Shown: piece by piece, positions 28,908 to 42,733 of the stretch | Layout of the letters: every line of letters starts with the position of its first letter | Position numbering within the stretch: the stretch's first letter is position 1 | Assembly (NCBI RefSeq): GCF_964340395.1 | Contig: NC_135557.1 | Coordinates: 3,347,216-3,411,215, forward strand | Reading direction: 5' to 3' | Length of the DNA: 64,000 nucleotides | Origin: Glandiceps talaboti | Lineage: Eukaryota; Hemichordata; Enteropneusta; Spengelidae | The notes under the pieces: generated by a model | The model's database searches: none | What the model saw: the letters and a program-made list of their open reading frames with translations, nothing else | Told to the model about the DNA's origin: nothing | Translations under genes and position numbers: made by a program

Positions 28908-31900
28908 TTATGACTCCTAATTGTCTATTACCTGCAGTGAAAGGGTCGTCAATATTCATGACTCCTGAGTGCCTATTACCTGCAGTGAAAGGGTTGTCAA
29001 TATTCATAACTCCTAAGTGCCTATTACTTGCAGTGAAAGGGTCATCAATATTCATGACTCCTAAGTGCCTATTACTTGCAGTGAAAGGGTCGTCAATATT
29101 CATGACTCCTAAGTGCTTATTACCTGCAGTGAAAGAGTCATCAATATTCATGACTCCTAAGTGCCTATTACCTGCAGTGAAAGGGTCATCAATATTCATG
29201 ACTCCTAAGTGCCTATTACCTGCAGTGAAAGGGTTGTCAATATTCATGACTCCTAAGTGCTTATTACCTGCAGTGAAAGAGTCATCAATATTCATGACTC
29301 CTAAGTGCCTATTACCTGCAGTGAAAGGGTCATCAATATTCATAACTCCTAAGTGCCTATTACCTGCAGTGAAAGGGTTGTCAATATTCATGACTCCTAA
29401 GTGCCTATTACCTGCAGTGAAAGGGTTGTCAATATTCATGACTCCTAAGTGCCTATTACCTGCAGTAAAAGGGTTGTCAATATTCATGACTCCTAAGTGC
29501 CTATTACCTGCAGTGAAAGGGTTGTCAATATTCATGACTCCTAAGTGCCTATTACCTGCAGTGAAAGGGTTGTCAATATTCATGACTCCTAAGTGCCTAT
29601 TACCTGCAGTGAAAGGGTTGTCAATATTCATGACTCCTAAGTGCCTATTACCTGCAGTGAAAGGGTTGTCAATATTCATGACTCCTAATTGCCTATTACC
29701 TGCAGTGAAAGAGTCATCAATATTTATGACTCCTAATTGTCTATTACCTGCAGTGAAATGGTCATCAATATTTATGACTCCTAATTGTCTATTACCCGCA
29801 GTGAAAGAGTCGTCAATATTTATGACTCCTAATTGTCTATTACCTGCAGTGAAAGGGTCGTCAATATTTATGACTCCTAATTGCCTATTACCTACAGTGA
29901 AAGGGTTGTCAATATTTATGACTCCTAATTGTCTATTACCTGCAGTGAAAGGGTAGTCAATATTCATGACTCCTAAGTGCCTATTACATGCAGTGAAAGG
30001 GTCGTCAATATTCATGACTCCTGAGTGCCTATTACCTGCAGTGAAAGGGTCGTCAATATTCATAACTCCTAAGTGCCTATTACATGCAGTGAAAGGGTCA
30101 TCAATATTCATAACTCCTAAGTGCCTATTACCTGCAGTGAAAGAGTCATCAATATTCATGACTCCTAATTGTCTATTACCTGCAGTGAAAGAGTTGTCAA
30201 TATTCATAACTCCTAAGTGCCTATTACCTGCAGTGAAAGAGTCATCAATATTCATGACTCCTAATTGTCTATTACCTGCAGTGAAAGGGTTGTCAATATT
30301 CATAACTCCTAAGTGCCTATTACCTGCAGTGAAAGAGTCGTCAATATTCATAACTCCTAATTGTCTATTACCTGCAGTGAAAGAGTCATCAATATTCATA
30401 ACTCCTAAGTGCCTATTACCTGCAGTGAAAGAGTCATCAATATTCATGACTCCTAAGTGCCTATTACCTGCAGTGAAAGGGTCGTCAATATTCATAACTC
30501 CTAAGTGCCTATTACCTGCAGCGAAAGAGTTGTCAATATTCATGACTCCTAAGTGCTTATTACCTGCAGTGAAAGGGTTGTCAATATTCATGACTCCTAA
30601 TTGTCTATTACCTGCAGTGAAAGGGTCATCAATATTATGACTCCTAATTGTCTATTACCTGCAGTGAAAGGGTCGTCAATATTCATGACTCCTGAGTGCC
30701 TATTACCTGCAGTGAAAGGGTTGTCAATATTCATAACTCCTAAGTGCCTATTACTTGCAGTGAAAGGGTCATCAATATTCATGACTCCTAATTGTCTATT
30801 ACTTGCAGTGAAAGGGTTGTCAATATTCATAACTCCTAAGTGCCTATTACTTGCAGTGAAAGGGTCATCAATATTCATGACTCCTAATTGTCTATTACCT
30901 GCAGTGAAATGGTCATCAATATTCATAACTCCTAAGTGCCTATTACCTGCAGTGAAATGGTCGTCAATATTCATAACTCCTAAGTGCCTATTACCTGCAG
31001 TGAAAGAGTCATCAATATTCATGACTCCTAAGTGCCTATTACCTGCAGTGAAAGGGTTGTCAATATTCATAACTCCTAAGTGCCTATTACTTGCAGTGAA
31101 AGGGTCGTCAATATTCATGACTCCTAAGTGCTTATTACCTGCAGTGAAAGAGTCATCAATATTCATGACTCCTAAGTGCCTATTACCTGCAGTGAAAGGG
31201 TCATCAATATTCATGACTCCTAAGTGCCTATTACCTGCAGTGAAAGGGTTGTCAATATTCATGACTCCTAAGTGCTTATTACCTGCAGTGAAAGAGTCAT
31301 CAATATTCATGACTCCTAAGTGCCTATTACCTGCAGTGAAAGGGTCATCAATATTCATAACTCCTAAGTGCCTATTACCTGCAGTGAAAGGGTTGTCAAT
31401 ATTCATGACTCCTAAGTGCCTATTACCTGCAGTGAAAGGGTTGTCAATATTCATGACTCCTAAGTGCCTATTACCTGCAGTAAAAGGGTTGTCAATATTC
31501 ATGACTCCTAAGTGCCTATTACCTGCAGTGAAAGGGTTGTCAATATTCATGACTCCTAAGTGCCTATTACCTGCAGTGAAAGGGTTGTCAATATTCATGA
31601 CTCCTAAGTGCCTATTACCTGCAGTGAAAGGGTTGTCAATATTCATGACTCCTAAGTGCCTATTACCTGCAGTGAAAGGGTTGTCAATATTCATGACTCC
31701 TAATTGCCTATTACCTGCAGTGAAAGAGTCATCAATATTCATGACTCCTAATTGTCTATTACCTGCAGTGAAATGGTCATCAATATTTATGACTCCTAAT
31801 TGTCTATTACCCGCAGTGAAAGAGTCGTCAATATTTATGACTCCTAATTGTCTATTACCTGCAGTGAAAGGGTCGTCAATATTTATGACTCCTAATTGCC

Positions 31901-32180
31901 TATTACCTACAGTGAAAGGGTTGTCAATATTTATGACTCCTAATTGTCTATTACCTGCAGTGAAAGGGTCGTCAATATTTATGACTCCTAATTGTCTATT
32001 ACCTGCAGTGAAAGGGTTGTCAATATTCATGTCTCCTAATTGTCTATTACCTGCAGTGAAAGAATCATCAATATTCATGACTCCTGAGTGTCTATTACTT
32101 GCAGTGAAAGGGTTGTCAATATTCATGTCTCCTAAGTGCCTATTACCTGCAGTGAAAGGGTTGTCAATATTCATAACTCC
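28908..32180. repeat. Higher-order repeat inside the 48-bp array, period 1,727 bp
   Basis: The same 1-nt deletion (AATATTATGACTCC instead of AATATTCATGACTCC) occurs near 28908 and again near 30635, exactly 1,727 bp apart (36 units minus 1 nt). The unit-variant order after each is largely the same, including a run of near-identical GGGTTG units. This is a block duplication of tens of units, not single-unit slippage. Confidence 0.75.
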
Positions 32181-35139
32181 TAATTGACTCCTGAGTGTCT
32201 ATTACCTGCAGTGAAAGAGTCATCAATATTCATGACTCCTGAGTGTCTATTACCTGCAGTGAAAGGGTCGTCAATATTCATATCTCCTAATTGCCTATTA
32301 CCTGCAGTGAAAGGGTCGTCAATATTCATGACTCCTAAGTGCCTATTACCTGCAGTGAAATGGTCATCAATATTCATGACTCCTGAGTGTCTATTACATG
32401 CAGTGAAAGGGTCATCAATATTCATAACTCCTAAGTGCCTATTACCTGCAGTGAAAGGGTCATCAATATTCATGACTCCTAAGTGTCTATTACTTGCAGT
32501 GAAAGGGTCGTCTATATTCATGACTCCTAATTGTCTATTACCTGCAGTGAAATGGTCATCAATATTCATAACTCCTAAGTGCCTATTACCTGCAGTGAAA
32601 GGGTCATCAATATTCATGACTCCTAATTGTCTATTACCGGCAGTGAAAGAGTCGTCAATATTCATAACTCCTAATTGTCTATTACCTGCAGTGAAAGGGT
32701 CATCAATATTCATGACTCCTAATTGTCTATTACCTGCAGTGAAAGAGTTGTCAATATTCATAACTCCTAATTGTCTATTACTTGCAGTGAAAGGGTCATC
32801 AATATTCATGTCTCCTAAGTGTCTATTACTTGCAGTGAAAGAGTCGTCAATATTCATGACTCCTAATTGTCTATTACCTGCAGTGAAAGGGTCATCAATA
32901 TTCATGACTCCTAATTGTCTATTACTTGCAGTGAAAGGGTCATCAATATTCATAACTCCTAAGTGCCTATTACCTGCAGTGAAAGAGTCGTCAATATTCA
33001 TGACTCCTAATTGTCTATTACCTGCAGTGAAAGGGTCATCAATATTCATAACTCCTAATTGTCTATTACCTGCAGTGAAAGGGTCATCAATATTCATAAC
33101 TCCTAAGTGCCTATTACCTGCAGTGAAAGAGTCGTCAATATTCATGACTCCTAATTGTCTATTACCTGCAGTGAAAGGGTCATCAATATTCATAACTCCT
33201 AAGTGCCTATTACCTGCAGTGAAAGAGTCGTCAATATTCATGACTCCTAAGTGCCTATTACCTGCAGTGAAAGGGTCATCAATATTCATGACTCCTAATT
33301 GTCTATTACCTGCAGTGAAAGGGTCATCAATATTCATAACTCCTAATTGTCTATTACTTGCAGTGAAAGAGTCGTCAATATTCATGACTCCTAATTGTCT
33401 ATTACCTGCAGTGAAAGGGTCATCAATATTCATGACTCCTAATTGTCTATTACTTGCAGTGAAAGAGTCGTCAATATTCATAACTCCTAATTGTCTATTA
33501 CCTGCAGTGAAAGGGTCATCAATATTCATGACTCCTGAGTCCCTATTACCTGCAGTGAAAGGGTTGTCAATATTTATGACTCCTAAGTGCCTATTACCTG
33601 CAGTGAAAGGGTCATCAATATTTATGACTCCTAATTGTCTATTACCTGCAGTGAAAGGGTCGTCAATATTCATGACTCCTAAGTGCCTATTACCTGCAGT
33701 GAAATGGTCGTCTATATTCATAACTCCTAAGTGCCTATTACCTGCAGTGAAAGGGTCGTCAATATTCATGTCTCCTAATTGTCTATTACCTGCAGCGAAA
33801 GGGTCATCAATATTCATGACTCCTAATTGTCTATTACCTGCAGTGAAAGGGTCATCAATATTCATGACTCCTAATTGTCTATTACCTGCAGTGAAAGGGT
33901 CGTCAATATTCATGACTCCTAATTGTCTATTACTTGCAGTGAAAGGGTTGTCAATATTCATGACTCCTAAGTGCTTATTACCTGCAGTGAAAGGGTTGTC
34001 AATATTTATGACTCCTAATTGTCTATTACCTGCAGCGAAAGGGTTGTCAATACGCATTACTCCTAAGTGCCTATTACCTGCAGTGAAAGAGTCATCAATA
34101 TGCATGACTCCTAAGTGCCTATTACATGCAGTGAAAGGGTCGTCAATATTCATGACTCCTAAGTGCCTATTACCTGCAGTGAAAGGGTTGTCAATATTCA
34201 TAACTCCTAAGTGCCTATTACCTGCAGTGAAAGGGTCGTCAATATTCATGACTCCTAATTGTCTATTACTTGCAGTGAAAGGGTTGTCAATATTCATGAC
34301 TCCTAAGTGCCTATTACCTGCAGTGAAAGGGTTGTCAATATTTATGACTCCTAATTGTCTATTACCTGCAGCGAAAGGGTTGTCAATACGCATTACTCCT
34401 AAGTGCCTATTACCTGCAGTGAAAGAGTCATCAATATGCATGACTCCTAAGTGCCTATTACATGCAGTGAAAGGGTCGTCAATATTCATGACTCCTAAGT
34501 GCCTATTACCTGCAGTGAAAGGGTCATCAATATTCATGACTCCTAAGTGCCTATTACATGCAGTGAAAGGGTTGTCAATATTCATGACTCCTAAGTGCTT
34601 ATTACCTGCAGTGAAAGAGTCATCAATATTCATGACTCCTAAGTGCCTATTACCTGCAGTGAAAGGGTTGTCAATATTCATGACTCCTAAGTGCCTATTA
34701 CCTGCAGTGAAAGGGTTGTCAATATTCATGACTCCTAAGTGCCTATTACCTGCAGTGAAAGGGTTGTCAATATTCATGACTCCTAATTGTCTATTACCTG
34801 CAGTGAAATGGTCATCAATATTTATGACTCCTAATTTTCTATTACCTGCAGTGAAAGGGTTGTCAATATTCATGACTCCTAATTGTCTATTACCTGCAGC
34901 GAAAGGGTCATCAATATTCATGACTCCTAATTGTCTATTACCTGCAGTGAAAGGGTCATCAATATTCATGACTCCTAATTGTCTATTACCTGCAGTGAAA
35001 GGGTCGTCAATATTCATGACTCCTAATTGTCTATTACCGGCAGTGAAAGAGTCGTCAATATGCATGACTCCTAATTGTCTATTACCTGCAGTGAAAGGGT
35101 TGTCAATATTCATAACTCCTAAGTGCTTATTACCTGCAG

Positions 35140-36770
35140 CGAAAGGGTTGTCAATACGCATTACTCCTAATTGTCTATTACCTGCAGTGAAATGGTCATC
35201 AATATTTATGACTCCTAATTGTCTATTACCTGCAGTGAAAGGGTTGTCAATATTCATGACTCCTAATTGTCTATTACCGGCAGTGAAAGAGTCGTCAATA
35301 TGCATGACTCCTAATTGTCTATTACCTGCAGTGAAAGGGTCATCAATATTCATGACTCCTGAGTGCCTATTACCTGCAGTGAAAGAGTCGTCAATATGCA
35401 TGACTCCTAAGTGCTTATTACCTGCAGTGAAAGAGTCATCAATATTCATGACTCCTAAGTGCCTATTACCTGCAGTGAAAGGGTTGTCAATATTCATGAC
35501 TCCTAAGTGCCTATTACCTGCAGTGAAAGGGTTGTCAATATTCATGACTCCTAAGTGCCTATTACCTGCAGTGAAAGGGTTGTCAATATTCATGACTCCT
35601 AATTGTCTATTACCTGCAGTGAAATGGTCATCAATATTTATGACTCCTAATTGTCTATTACCTGCAGTGAAAGGGTTGTCAATATTCATGACTCCTAATT
35701 GTCTATTACCTGCAGTGAAATGGTCATCAATATTCATGACTCCTAAGTGCCTATTACCTGCAGCGAAAGAGTCGTCAATATTCATGACTCCTAATTGTCT
35801 ATTACCTGCAGTGAAAGGGTCATCAATATTCATGACTCCCAATTGCCTATTACCTGCAGTGAAAGGGTCATCAATATTCATGACTCCCAATTGCCTATTA
35901 CCTGCAGCGAAAGGGTCATCAATATTCATGACTCCTAAGTGCTTATTACCTGCAGCGAAAGGGTTGTCAATACGCATTACTCCTAATTGTCTATTACCTG
36001 CAGTGAAATGGTCATCAATATTTATGACTCCTAATTGTCTATTACCTGCAGTGAAAGGGTTGTCAATATTCATGACTCCTAATTGTCTATTACCGGCAGT
36101 GAAAGAGTCGTCAATATGCATGACTCCTAATTGTCTATTACCTGCAGTGAAAGGGTCATCAATATTCATGACTCCTGAGTGCCTATTACCTGCAGTGAAA
36201 GAGTCGTCAATATGCATGACTCCTAAGTGCTTATTACCTGCAGTGAAAGAGTCATCAATATTCATGACTCCTAAGTGCCTATTACCTGCAGTGAAAGGGT
36301 TGTCAATATTCATGACTCCTAAGTGCCTATTACCTGCAGTGAAAGGGTTGTCAATATTCATGACTCCTAAGTGCCTATTACCTGCAGTGAAAGGGTTGTC
36401 AATATTCATGACTCCTAATTGTCTATTACCTGCAGTGAAATGGTCATCAATATTTATGACTCCTAATTGTCTATTACCTGCAGTGAAAGGGTTGTCAATA
36501 TTCATGACTCCTAATTGTCTATTACCTGCAGTGAAATGGTCATCAATATTCATGACTCCTAAGTGCCTATTACCTGCAGCGAAAGAGTCGTCAATATTCA
36601 TGACTCCTAATTGTCTATTACCTGCAGTGAAAGGGTCATCAATATTCATGACTCCCAATTGCCTATTACCTGCAGTGAAAGGGTCATCAATATTCATGAC
36701 TCCCAATTGCCTATTACCTGCAGCGAAAGGGTCATCAATATTCATGACTCCTAATTGTCTATTACCTGCA
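35140..36770. repeat. Higher-order repeat inside the array, period 816 bp
   Basis: A 17-unit block (816 bp) marked by the rare GTCAATACGCATTACTCC variant at about 35150 and again at about 35966 is repeated nearly base for base, including the rare ACTCCCAATTGCC variants near 35836 and 36652. Confidence 0.7.
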
Positions 36771-39700
36771 GTGAAAGGGTCGTCAATATTCATGACTCCT
36801 AATTGTCTATTACCTGCAGTGAAAGGGTCATCAATATTCATGACTCCTAATTGTCTATTACCTGCAGTGAAAGGGTCGTCAATATTCATGTCTCCTAATT
36901 GTCTATTACCTGCAGCGAAAGGGTCATCAATATTCATGACTCCTAATTGTCTATTACCTGCAGTGAAAGGGTCATCAATATTCATGACTCCTAATTGTCT
37001 ATTACCTGCAATGAAAGGGTCGTCAATATTCATGACTCCTAATTGTCTATTACCTGCAGTGAAAGGGTTGTCAATATTCATGACTCCTAAGTGCTTATTA
37101 CCTGCAGCGAAAGGGTTGTCAATACGCATGACTCCTAAGTGCCTATTACCTGCAGTGAAAGAGTCATCAATATGCATGACTCCTAAGTGCTTATTACCTG
37201 CAGTGAAAGAGTCATCAATATGCATGACTCCTAATTGTCTATTACCTGCAGTGAAAGGGTCGTCTATATTCATAACTCCTAAGTGCTTATTACATGCAGT
37301 GAAAGGGTCGTCAATATTCATGACTCCTAAGTGCCTATTACATGCAGTGAAAGGGTCGTCAATATGCATGACTCCTAATTGTCTATTACCTGCAGTGAAA
37401 GGGTTGTCAATATTCATAACTCCTAAGTGCCTATTACCTGCAGTGAAAGGGTCGTCAATATGCATGACTCCTAATTGTCTATTACCTGCAGCGAAAGGGT
37501 CATCAATATTCATGACTCCTAAGTGCCTATTACCTGCAGTGAAAGGGTCGTCAATATGCATGACTCCTAATTGTCTATTACCTGCAGTGAAAGGGTTGTC
37601 AATATTCATAACTCCTAAGTGCTTATTACATGCAGTGAAAGATTCATCAATATTCATGACTCCTAATTGTCTATTACCTGCAGTGAAAGGGTCGTCAATA
37701 TTCATGACTCCTAATTGTCTATTACCTGCAGTGAAAGGGTCGTCAATATTCATGACTCCTAATTGTCTATTACCTGCAGTGAAAGGGTCGTCAATATTCA
37801 TGACTCCTGAGTTCCTATTACCTGCAGTGAAAGAGTCGTCTATATTCATGACTCCTAAGTGCCTATTACCTGCAGCGAAAGGGTCATCAATATTCATAAC
37901 TCCTAATTGTCTATTACATGCAGTGAAAGGGTCATCAATATTCATGACTCCTAAGTGCCTATTACCTGCAGTGAAAGGGTCATCAATATTCATGACTCCT
38001 GAGTGCCTATTACCTGCAGCGAAAGGGTCATCAATATTCATGACTCCTAATTGTCTATTACCGGCAGTGAAAGAGTCGTCAATATGCATGACTCCTAATT
38101 GTCTATTACCTGCAGTGAAAGGGTCATCAATATTCATGACTCCTGAGTGCCTATTACCTGCAGTGAAAGAGTCGTCAATATGCATGACTCCTAATTGTCT
38201 ATTACCTGCAGTGAAAGGGTCATCAATATTCATGACTCCTAAGTGCTTATTACCTGCAGTGAAAGGGTTGTCAATATGCATGACTCCTAAGTGCCTATTA
38301 CCTGCAGTGAAAGAGTCGTCAATATTCATGACTCCTAATTGTCTATTACCTGCAGTGAAAGGGTCATCAATATTCATGACTCCTAAGTGCTTATTACCTG
38401 CAGTGAAAGGGTCATCAATATTCATGACTCCTAAGTGCTTATTACCTGCAGTGAAAGGGTCATCAATATTCATAACTCCTAAGTGCCTATTACCTGCAGT
38501 GAAAGAGTCGTCAATATTCATGACTCCTAATTGTCTATTACCTGCAGTGAAAGGGTCATCAATATTCATGACTCCTAAGTGCTTATTACCTGCAGTGAAA
38601 GGGTTGTCAATATTCATAACTCCTAAGTGCCTATTACCTGCAGTGAAAGAGTCGTCAATATTCATGACTCCTAATTGTCTATTACCTGCAGTGAAAGGGT
38701 CGTCAATATTCATGACTCCTAAGTGCCTATTACATGCAGTGAAAGGGTTGTCAATATTCATAACTCCTAAGTGCCTATTACCTGCAGTGAAAGAGTCATC
38801 AATATTCATGACTCCTAAGTGCCTATTACCTGCAGTGAAAGGGTTGTCAATATTCATAACTCCTAAGTGCCTATTACTTGCAGTGAAAGGGTCATCAATA
38901 TTCATGACTCCTAATTGTCTATTACTTGCAGTGAAAGGGTTGTCAATATTCATAACTCCTAAGTGCCTATTACTTGCAGTGAAAGGGTTGTCAATATTCA
39001 TAACTCCTAATTGTCTATTACCTGCAGTGAAAGGGTTGTCAATATTCATAACTCCTAAGTGCCTATTACCTGCAGTGAAAGGGTTGTCAATATTCATAAC
39101 TCCTAAGTGCCTATTACCTGCAGTGAAAGGGTTGTCAATATTCATGACTCCTAAGTGCCTATTACCTGCAGTAAAAGGGTTGTCAATATTCATGACTCCT
39201 AAGTGCCTATTACCTGCAGTGAAAGGGTTGTCAATATTCATGACTCCTAAGTGCCTATTACCTGCAGTGAAAGGGTTGTCAATATTCATGACTCCTAAGT
39301 GCCTATTACCTGCAGTGAAAGGGTTGTCAATATTCATGACTCCTAAGTGCCTATTACCTGCAGTGAAAGGGTTGTCAATATTCATGACTCCTAATTGCCT
39401 ATTACCTGCAGTGAAAGAGTCGTCAATATTTATGACTCCTAATTGTCTATTACCTGCAGTGAAATGGTCATCAATATTTATGACTCCTAATTGTCTATTA
39501 CCCGCAGTGAAAGAGTCGTCAATATTTATGACTCCTAATTGTCTATTACCTGCAGTGAAAGGGTCGTCAACATTTATGACTCCTAATTGCCTATTACCTA
39601 CAGTGAAAGGGTTGTCAATATTTATGACTCCTAATTGTCTATTACCTGCAGTGAAAGGGTCGTCAATATTTATGACTCCTAATTGTCTATTACCTGCAGT

Positions 39701-42021
39701 GAAAAGGTTGTCAATATTCATGTCTCCATATTGTCTATTACCTGCAGTGAAAGAGTCATCAATATTCATGACTCCTGAGTGTCTATTACCTGCAGTGAAA
39801 GGGTCGTCAATATTCATAACTCCTAAGTGCCTATTACCTGCAGTGAAAGGGTCATCAATATTCATGACTCCTAAGTGTCTATTACTTGCAGTGAAAGAGT
39901 CGTCAATATTCATAACTCCTAATTGTCTATTACCTGCAGTGAAAGGGTCATCAATATTCATGACTCCTAATTGTCTATTACCTGCAGTGAAAGAGTTGTC
40001 AATATTCATAACTCCTAATTGTCTATTACTTGCAGTGAAAGGGTCATCAATATTCATGTCTCCTAAGTGTCTATTACTTGCAGTGAAAGAGTCGTCAATA
40101 TTCATGACTCCTAATTGTCTATTACCTGCAGTGAAAGGGTCATCAATATTCATGACTCCTAATTGTCTATTACTTGCAGTGAAAGGGTCATCAATATTCA
40201 TAACTCCTAAGTGCCTATTACCTGCAGTGAAAGGGTCATCAATATTCATGACTCCTAAGTGTCTATTACTTGCAGTGAAAGAGTCGTCAATATTCATAAC
40301 TCCTAATTGTCTATTACCTGCAGTGAAAGGGTCATCAATATTCATGACTCCTGAGTCCCTATTACCTGCAGTGAAAGGGTTGTCAATATTTATGACTCCT
40401 AAGTGCCTATTACCTGCAGTGAAAGGGTCATCAATATTTATGACTCCTAATTGTCTATTACCTGCAGTGAAAGGGTCGTCAATATTCATGACTCCTAAGT
40501 GCCTATTACCTGCAGTGAAATGGTCGTCTATATTCATAACTCCTAAGTGCCTATTACCTGCAGTGAAAGGGTCGTCAATATTCATGTCTCCTAATTGTCT
40601 ATTACCTGCAGCGAAAGGGTCATCAATATTCATGACTCCTAATTGTCTATTACCTGCAGTGAAAGGGTCATCAATATTCATGACTCCCAATTGTCTATTA
40701 CCTGCAGTGAAAGGGTCGTCAATATTCATGACTCCTAATTGTCTATTACTTGCAGTGAAAGGGTTGTCAATATTCATGACTCCTAAGTGCTTATTACCTG
40801 CAGCGAAAGGGTTGTCAATACGCATTACTCCTAAGTGCCTATTACCTGCAGTGAAAGAGTCATCAATATGCATGACTCCTAAGTGCCTATTACATGCAGT
40901 GAAAGGGTCGTCAATATTCATGACTCCTAAGTGCCTATTACATGCAGTGAAAGAGTCATCAATATTCATGACTCCTAAGTGCCTATTACATGCAGTGAAA
41001 GGGTCATCAATATTCATGACTCCTAAGTGCTTATTACCTGCAGTGAAAGAGTCATCAATATTCATGACTCCTAAGTGCCTATTACATGCAGTGAAAGGGT
41101 CGTCAATATTCATGACTCCTAAGTGCCTATTACCTGCAGTGAAATGGTCGTCAATATTCATGACTCCTAAGTGCCTATTACCTGCAGTGAAAGAGTCATC
41201 AATATTCATGACTCCTAATTGTCTATTACCTGCAGTGAAAGGGTCATCAATATTCATAACTCCTAAGTGCCTATTACCTGCAGTGAAAGGGTTGTCAATA
41301 TTCATAACTCCTAAGTGCCTATTACCTGCAGTGAAAGGGTTGTCAATATTCATAACTCCTAAGTGCTTATTACCTGCAGTGAAAGGGTCGTTAATATTCA
41401 TGACTCCTAATTGTCTATTACCTGCAGTGAAAGGGTTGTCAATATTCATAACTCCTAAGTGCTTATTACCTGCAGTGAAAGGGTCGTCAATATTCATGAC
41501 TCCTAAGTGCCTATTACCTGCAGTGAAAGGGTTGTCAATATTCATAACTCCTAAGTGCTTATTACATGCAGTGAAAGAGTCATAAATATTCATGACTCCT
41601 AATTGTCTATTACCTGCAGTGAAAGGGTTGTCATTATTCATAACTCCTAAGTGCCTATTACATGCAGTGAAAGGGTCATCAATATTCATGATCCTAATTG
41701 TCTATTACCTGCAGTGAAAGGGTCGTCAATATGCATGACTCCTAAGTGCTTATTACCTGCAGTGAAATGGTCGTCAATATTCATGACTCCTAAGTGCCTA
41801 TTACCTGCAGTGAAAGAGTCATCAATATTCATGACTCCTGAGTGCCTATTACCTGCAGTGAAAGGGTCGTCAATATGCATGACTCCTAAGTGCCTATTAC
41901 CTGCAGTGAAAGGGTCGTCAATATGCATGACTCCTGAGTGCTTATTACCTGCAGCGAAAGTGTCGTCAATATTCATGACCCTAAGTGCCTATTACATGCA
42001 GTGAAAGGGTTGCGAATATTC

Positions 42022-42217
42022 ATTTTTCACCTTCTGCATAAACATTTCTGCTGACAATAATATTGGAAGACAAGAATATTGTTGTGTTCAGTTCACGGCT
42101 GCAGCTCCCTCCCCCCCCCCCTCCATCCTCCCCCAATATCAAATAATTATGTGTTGATAGTTTATGACGATACTAGTCATGTCCATACCTATAAAGCTTC
42201 ATTACCTTATTTTTCAG
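42022..42217. other. Junction between the array and the hydroxylysine kinase exons
   Basis: About 200 bp of unique sequence with a C-rich tract (about 42110-42133). No exon was found here. The last 27 bases before 42218 are the pyrimidine-rich 3' splice region of the first visible kinase exon. Confidence 0.5.
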
Positions 42218-42671
42218 GAACCTACATACATTCCATACGTCTACTGTCATTCCTACCTGGAGTGATTTACAAAAATGCCGAATTGACCCCTGACCTCTGT
42301 TACCAGGGTGGTAAACACATTGCAAGTATAGATGTTGCACTGAAAGTAAGTACAACTGTTACCATGACAACTACTACTACAACACTAACTGTAATCCTAA
42401 CCATAATGCAACTCTTAGTATCCTACCCTTTACCACCAGAGTATAATCTAATATTCAAATGTATTTTGTATTTTATTTCCCCTCGCTACTTGTTTGGATT
42501 AGAACTGTTGGGGAAGCAATTCAGTTGATTTACTCGATTCATTTTCGAATCAAGTGTAGTTAAAAATAAAATTACATTAAGTGCGGACTGTGAACGATTT
42601 TAAATAGCTAGAAGTTTGTATTCAATGTCTTATGCCATTTTCAACAATTTATTAAGAAATGGCAAATAGAT

Positions 42672-42733
<62 letters not shown>

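Larger units (their letters stand above)
26533..42021. repeat. Giant minisatellite, about 320 tandem copies of a 48-bp unit
   Basis: The plus-strand unit starts CCTGCAGTGAAAGGGTCATC and continues through AATATTCATGACTCC to a TTA end. It repeats head to tail for 15.5 kb with a few percent divergence. Variation is concentrated at fixed positions (for example AAGTGC/AATTGT and GGGTCA/GAGTCG/GGGTTG). Only a handful of 1-nt or larger indels occur, near 28485, 28908, 30636, 32187, 41692 and 41979. Because 48 is a multiple of 3 and the unit has no stop in some frames, both strands carry ORFs of over 3,100 codons (32180-41689 minus, 32184-41585 plus); these are not annotated as genes. Each unit has a PstI site. 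On the minus strand each has a pyrimidine-CAG|GTAATA junction. No unique insertion is seen within the array. Confidence 0.95.

Noticed and set aside
32180-41689. 3,169-codon minus-strand ORF of 16-residue repeats, and the 3,133-codon plus-strand ORF opposite it
   Set aside because: A 48-bp unit that lacks a stop in a frame stays open for the whole array. Both strands are open, variation is largely amino-acid-changing on either strand, and no start context or unique domain belongs to these ORFs.
26533-42021. CRISPR array
   Set aside because: The repeats are directly abutting near-identical units without unique spacers, in animal DNA.
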